DNA of 64,000 nt. Source: a virus. How positions within the stretch are numbered: the stretch's first letter is position 1; each line of letters starts with the position of its first letter. The DNA lies in IMG/VR virus record IMGVR_UViG_3300035698_035275, positions 1 through 64,000 of that record; one strand, written 5' to 3'. The position numbers were made by a program, and so were the translations under genes. Positions 60,230 through 64,000 of the stretch are shown here, in pieces. The notes under the pieces are model-generated. The model saw only the letters and a list, made by a program, of their open reading frames with translations, ran no database searches and was not told the DNA's origin.

Positions 60230-62413
60230 ATGAATAACAGAAGCAAGTTGGTCCTGTCACCAGATAGGAAAACAGCGATATTTGGGGAGAGGTACGCCAA
60301 GAAGGGTGAAGATTCGGTGGAGTCTGTCATGCACAGAGTAGCGATGGCAGTAGCTACCAGTTATGAGAGCAACCACGGCGGCAAGCTGGAGGATACTGCC
60401 GATATAGTGGATGAGTGGGTAGGGTATATGTCGAGGTTCGAGTTTGTTCCTGGCGGTCGTATTCTGTCTAATGCAGGCGTTGACAAGAATCTGCTGAACT
60501 GCTTTGTAGTGCCGGTGGATGACAGCATAGGGGGCATATTCGACTCGCTGAAAAGAAGCATGATGATACAAGGGGTTGGTGGTGGTGTTGGGTTCAACTT
60601 CGGCGGAATAAGGCCGAAGGGGTATCCGACATCCGGCCTTGGTGTGGCCTCTGGCCCGTGCAGCTTTATAGATGTATTTGATAAGGCCAGTGATACAATA
60701 AGCTCTACCTCTGACAGGAAAGCCGCTAATATGGGGATACTGCCAGTGTGGCACCCAGACATACGGGAGTTTATCAGATCAAAGGTAGGGAACGACGGCA
60801 ATACTGGTAGATGGATAAAATTCAATATATCAGTGGCTGTGAATAACAAGTTTATCAATGCTGTCAAGTCGGGGTCCGGATTTGACTTGATGTGGGATGG
60901 AAAGGTAGTAGACACAATCGACGCGGCGGGATTGTGGAAGGAGATGGTGGATAGTCAATGGCTGTGTGGTGACCCTGGTTTGTGGAATTATGATACAGCC
61001 AACGAAATGAATAATACCGGGTACTTCCAGGAGCTGATAGGTACAAATCCGTGTGGTGAGATATCCCTGCCTGCTTGGGGTTCGTGCTGTCTGGGTTCAA
61101 TAAATCTCAGCAAATTCGTTGTCGATGGGTCGGTTGACATACCAGCCCTTGAGAGGGTCGCTGGTTCAGCGGTGAAATTCCTAGACTCGGTAATAACAGA
61201 AAATGAATACCTGTTTGATGAGATGGAAGCGGAGGCCAAGCTATCCAGGAGAATAGGGCTTGGAGTGATGGGCGTAGCTCACGCGTTAATGAAGATGGGT
61301 ATTAGATACGGCAGTGAGGAGGCCAGATTGGTTGTTGGGTCGATGATGACCACAATAAGAGACGCAGCATACGAGACATCTACAATGCTGGCAACATGTA
61401 TGGGGTCGTTCACTGGGTATGACGAGAAGAAATATACGTCCAAAAAGTCAGGGTATACTAAGTCGCTCCCTAACGGGGTAATGGACAAGATAAAAGCACG
61501 CGGGATAAGAAATTCAACACTGCTCACGGTTGCCCCGACTGGAACGACATCGGTTGTAGCAGGTTCATCGTCTGGTATTGAGCCTGTATACTCGTTGAAA
61601 TTCGTACAGAAGAGGTTCAAGGACGGGTCGTGGCACTCTGAGAATGTAATGGACCCTATATACGAGGAGTGGCTTAATAAAAACCCCGAAGGTGCTGCCG
61701 TTCCTGACTATTTTGTGACGTCGAAGAACATACATCCGGATGATCACCTGAAGATGCAATTGGCTGTGCAGGCGGTGGTGGATAACAGCATAAGCAAGAC
61801 AATAAATATGCCAAGTCACGCGACTAGGCAGGAAGTATCAAAAGTGCTGCTGGACGCCATGACGGGCGGCGCTAAGGGCTGTACTATATACAGGGACGGC
61901 TCTTTGTCTCACCAACCCCTGAGTGACACGCCTAGTACAAGAAACAAGGGTGTAAAGATTAGGCGTGGGCTGACGTATGAAATAAGTACGCCACAGGGGA
62001 AGGCATATGTGACCATAAACGACTTTGAGCAGGGTGGTGGTCCGATGCAGGTGTTCATAAGGGCTGATAAGCCAGGGTCGGATTCCTACGCATATTGCAA
62101 TGCAATGGGTAGGCTGATATCGATAGGGCTGCAAGACGGCACCGACCCGAAGAGAATAGCAAACACTCTAATGGGTATAAACTCATCCGGTGTGACATGG
62201 GAATTTATGCCAGACAGCCAGGATAAGCCGGTCACGATAACTTCAGTGCCAGACGCGGTAGCAAAGCTTATGCTATCCTACTGTGGGGAGCCGGTAGTAA
62301 TAATGGATAATGCGTCGTCGAAGGCTGTTATGTGCAGCAACTGCGGCGCTCCGATGGAAATGATAGAGGGTTGTCTAACGTGCAGGAGCTGCGGAAATGC
62401 TCTGTGCCAATAA
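60230..62413 (+). CDS. nrdJ: class II (adenosylcobalamin-type) ribonucleotide reductase
   Basis: A 727-residue product. ATG 60230 follows AGGGG. F-V-P-G-G-R-I-L-S-N-A-G, L-L-N-C-F-V, G-G-G-V-G-F-N-F, N-P-C-G-E-I-S-L and A-P-T-G-T-T-S are the reductase motifs. The C-terminus has C-S-N-C-G-A-P then C-L-T-C-R-S-C-G and a final Cys, a zinc ribbon typical of class II NrdJ. It makes deoxynucleotides, including dGDP needed for PurZ substrate. No small subunit is present or needed. Confidence 0.92.
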   Translation: MNNRSKLVLSPDRKTAIFGERYAKKGEDSVESVMHRVAMAVATSYESNHGGKLEDTADIVDEWVGYMSRFEFVPGGRILSNAGVDKNLLNCFVVPVDDSIGGIFDSLKRSMMIQGVGGGVGFNFGGIRPKGYPTSGLGVASGPCSFIDVFDKASDTISSTSDRKAANMGILPVWHPDIREFIRSKVGNDGNTGRWIKFNISVAVNNKFINAVKSGSGFDLMWDGKVVDTIDAAGLWKEMVDSQWLCGDPGLWNYDTANEMNNTGYFQELIGTNPCGEISLPAWGSCCLGSINLSKFVVDGSVDIPALERVAGSAVKFLDSVITENEYLFDEMEAEAKLSRRIGLGVMGVAHALMKMGIRYGSEEARLVVGSMMTTIRDAAYETSTMLATCMGSFTGYDEKKYTSKKSGYTKSLPNGVMDKIKARGIRNSTLLTVAPTGTTSVVAGSSSGIEPVYSLKFVQKRFKDGSWHSENVMDPIYEEWLNKNPEGAAVPDYFVTSKNIHPDDHLKMQLAVQAVVDNSISKTINMPSHATRQEVSKVLLDAMTGGAKGCTIYRDGSLSHQPLSDTPSTRNKGVKIRRGLTYEISTPQGKAYVTINDFEQGGGPMQVFIRADKPGSDSYAYCNAMGRLISIGLQDGTDPKRIANTLMGINSSGVTWEFMPDSQDKPVTITSVPDAVAKLMLSYCGEPVVIMDNASSKAVMCSNCGAPMEMIEGCLTCRSCGNALCQ

Positions 62414-62431
62414 TAACGGTCGGTGGTAATT

Positions 62432-62752
62432 GTGTATATTTCTAACAGCAGGATTGTGTCTATCGTTAGTGCCATAATCACGGTTTCTGATGATGGGGGT
62501 GCAGAAATAGACGTCAGTAATTGCATTCTTGAGGTAGGTGTTTCGATGCTGGTCTTTGGGTGCTTGAGCAACTCCGTAGTGTATATTATAGAAGGTGCCT
62601 ATGTCGATCATCTAGTGGAAGAGCTGCACGGTCTGAGCGACGGGGTAATAAACAGCGAGTCGGTAAGAGTGCGTAAAGCTTCGGGCGTGCTGGACATAGC
62701 CGGGTTATCAAATTCTCTAATGGCTGTTGAGGTGTTCCTTGGCATCGAATAA
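62432..62752 (+). CDS. hypothetical protein between nrdJ and helicase
   Basis: A 106-residue product from GTG 62432, with GGTGG about 6 nt upstream (GTG 62423 is also possible). It is rich in Val, Ile and Ser, with alternating hydrophobic residues that suggest a beta-sheet sandwich (I-S-N-S-R-I-V-S-I-V). It overlaps the next gene by 14 nt. No family is recognised. Confidence 0.6.
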   Translation: MYISNSRIVSIVSAIITVSDDGGAEIDVSNCILEVGVSMLVFGCLSNSVVYIIEGAYVDHLVEELHGLSDGVINSESVRVRKASGVLDIAGLSNSLMAVEVFLGIE

Positions 62753-64000
62753 ATTAAAATTCGACTTTGACGATGAGTTTCAACTGTCGGTGGTGTCACT
62801 GCTGCTGAGAGATTATAGATTTGCTAGGAGAGCTTTATCTGTCCTAGACCCTGACTATTTCACTGACGACGACTTATCTGCTATATCCGGAGCTGCTATC
62901 GGGTATGTTAGGAAATACGGAGTATGTCCATCATCCCCTAGTGACTTTTTGCTGTACATGGCATCACTAGGGGATATGGATGGCCGTATGCCAGAATTCG
63001 AGGACTCTATTCCATTACTGTACGAGGGGCGCATGCCGTCCGGGATAGTGGTGGATACAGTGGTGGAGTGGTGTAGGAGAGTTAGGGTGGAGAGTGCGTT
63101 ATCCTCTGCCATGCTGGAGATGTCGGCAAACAGTGGTGATGTTGACTACTCCTCCATTAGAGGAGGAATAATAGACGCTATAGACTCTGGTGGGATATTA
63201 GATCCAGGGGTTGACTTGTTCAAGGATGCTGAGGATATACTAAATAGGCCGAGGAAGCCTGGAGCGTGTAGGACCGGAATAAATTCTCTAGATAAAGTGC
63301 TAGGTGGTGGCCTCGGGGCAGGGGAGATGGGCCTGATTTCTGCGCCGTCCGGTCGTGGAAAGTCCACTCTCGCTATCAATTTTGCATGTGGCTCACTATA
63401 TATGGGTAATGACATCTACTACTATACACTGGAAATGCCAAAGCACCAGGCCAGCATGTATTTTATACAGTGCTTAACAGGAATGACGAAGGAGGGAATA
63501 TATAAGGCTGAGAATGGGAAGAACAGGGCCTTAAAGAAGCTCCTGAGAATAGCTAATACATATAAGTCAAATGCGTACATAAAGGAGTTTCAGGAGCGTA
63601 AGACTACATACGATGACATAAGAACGGACATTCTAAGGAGAATGGACGAAACCGGCAGAGCGCCAGCTCTAATAGTCGTGGACTCCCCTTATTTATTAAA
63701 ACCGGTAAGGCACAGGGCCAGAGGGGATGAGGAAATAGAAGATAACGTTCTTGGGGTAAGGGCAATAGCTAAGGAGCTTGGAATAGCAGTGTGGGGTATG
63801 GGGCAGGGAAACCGCAGCTCTGAGGATCCGGACACCGAGACTATGACTAATTACCACTTGGCAATGGCATATTCTCAAGCATTCGGTCTTGACGTATCAT
63901 TGACTATTAATAGGACATCTGGGGAAATAGACAGAGGAGAGGCAAGGATATACATTGCTAAAAACAGAGAAGATATGTCGGCAATGTCGGTAAGGACCAA
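62739..64000 (+). CDS. DnaB-like replicative helicase (3' end beyond window)
   Basis: The frame is open from TTG 62739 to the window end (420 codons). TTG is chosen because GAGGTG lies 5 nt upstream and no ATG is available before the conserved part. G-I-N-S-L-D-K-V-L-G-G-G-L leads to Walker A A202-P-S-G-R-G-K208-S-T. Y-T-L-E-M-P, V-V-D-S-P (Walker B) and G-Q-G-N-R-S follow, as in DnaB/gp41-type hexameric helicases. It would unwind DNA ahead of the polymerase. The N-terminal 180 residues form the helical domain. Confidence 0.85.
   Translation, partial: MASNKLKFDFDDEFQLSVVSLLLRDYRFARRALSVLDPDYFTDDDLSAISGAAIGYVRKYGVCPSSPSDFLLYMASLGDMDGRMPEFEDSIPLLYEGRMPSGIVVDTVVEWCRRVRVESALSSAMLEMSANSGDVDYSSIRGGIIDAIDSGGILDPGVDLFKDAEDILNRPRKPGACRTGINSLDKVLGGGLGAGEMGLISAPSGRGKSTLAINFACGSLYMGNDIYYYTLEMPKHQASMYFIQCLTGMTKEGIYKAENGKNRALKKLLRIANTYKSNAYIKEFQERKTTYDDIRTDILRRMDETGRAPALIVVDSPYLLKPVRHRARGDEEIEDNVLGVRAIAKELGIAVWGMGQGNRSSEDPDTETMTNYHLAMAYSQAFGLDVSLTINRTSGEIDRGEARIYIAKNREDMSAMSVRT
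62928..62979 (+). other. long inverted repeat inside helicase gene
   Basis: ATCCCCTAGTGA (62933-62944) pairs perfectly with TCACTAGGGGAT (62964-62975). Flanking CCAT/ATGG add 4 bp after a 1-nt bulge. The loop is 19 nt. It is an unusually strong structure for coding DNA and could be an RNA or DNA element, or coincidental. Confidence 0.5.

Overview
The window is a 64 kb segment of a large double-stranded DNA tailed phage with a contractile tail (myovirus type). The evidence is a nearly complete virion assembly line on the + strand: PBSX-type portal, MuF/SPP1 gp7-type minor head protein, XkdF-type prohead protease, HK97-fold capsid protein, connector proteins, contractile sheath, gp19-like tube, tape measure, and a baseplate with LysM, gpD, gpV, gp25, gpJ and gpI homologues. 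The host cannot be read from the sequence. No large terminase, integrase, endolysin, tRNA or CRISPR array was found. Shine-Dalgarno sites are strong and genes are packed with 4-nt or shorter overlaps.

Layout: 1-7392 holds portal and minor head genes. The 1130-residue MuF protein carries a C-terminal ADP-ribosyltransferase-like domain. A consensus sigma70-type promoter (7405-7434) precedes 7475-12623, which holds head genes, protease and major capsid. A two-domain glycosyltransferase (12695-14701) follows. 14717-19497 holds connector, closure and tail-completion genes; 19525-25682 sheath, tube and tape measure; 25684-31459 the baseplate; 31473-41577 fibre and tail-tip proteins; 41599-42416 two small membrane proteins that may act in lysis. 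At 42505-44513 the orientation flips for a SNF2-type helicase and dCTP deaminase. A roughly 350-nt divergent control region with a 21-bp tandem repeat follows. 44861-49233 is a run of small, mostly unknown genes.

49258-64000 is the replication, recombination and nucleotide module: RecA/UvsX-like recombinase, SbcD/gp47 and SbcC/gp46, RuvC-like resolvase, a family A DNA polymerase fused to a family 4 uracil-DNA glycosylase, a gp32-like SSB with an unusual charge layout, an adenylosuccinate-synthetase homologue, an adenylate-kinase-like/dUTPase fusion, a class II ribonucleotide reductase, and a DnaB-type helicase running off the end.

The most important observation is the synthetase homologue at 58087-59220. 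The catalytic Asp of PurA (in G-D-E-G-K-G-K) is Ser here (G-S-E-G-K-G-K), the mark of phage PurZ. PurZ makes the precursor of 2-aminoadenine (base Z). With a family A polymerase, a reductase and an adenylate-kinase-like enzyme beside it, this phage may replace some or all genomic adenine with 2-aminoadenine. The usual partners DatZ (dATP hydrolase) and MazZ (dGTP pyrophosphohydrolase) are not in this window, so the Z-genome reading is inference.
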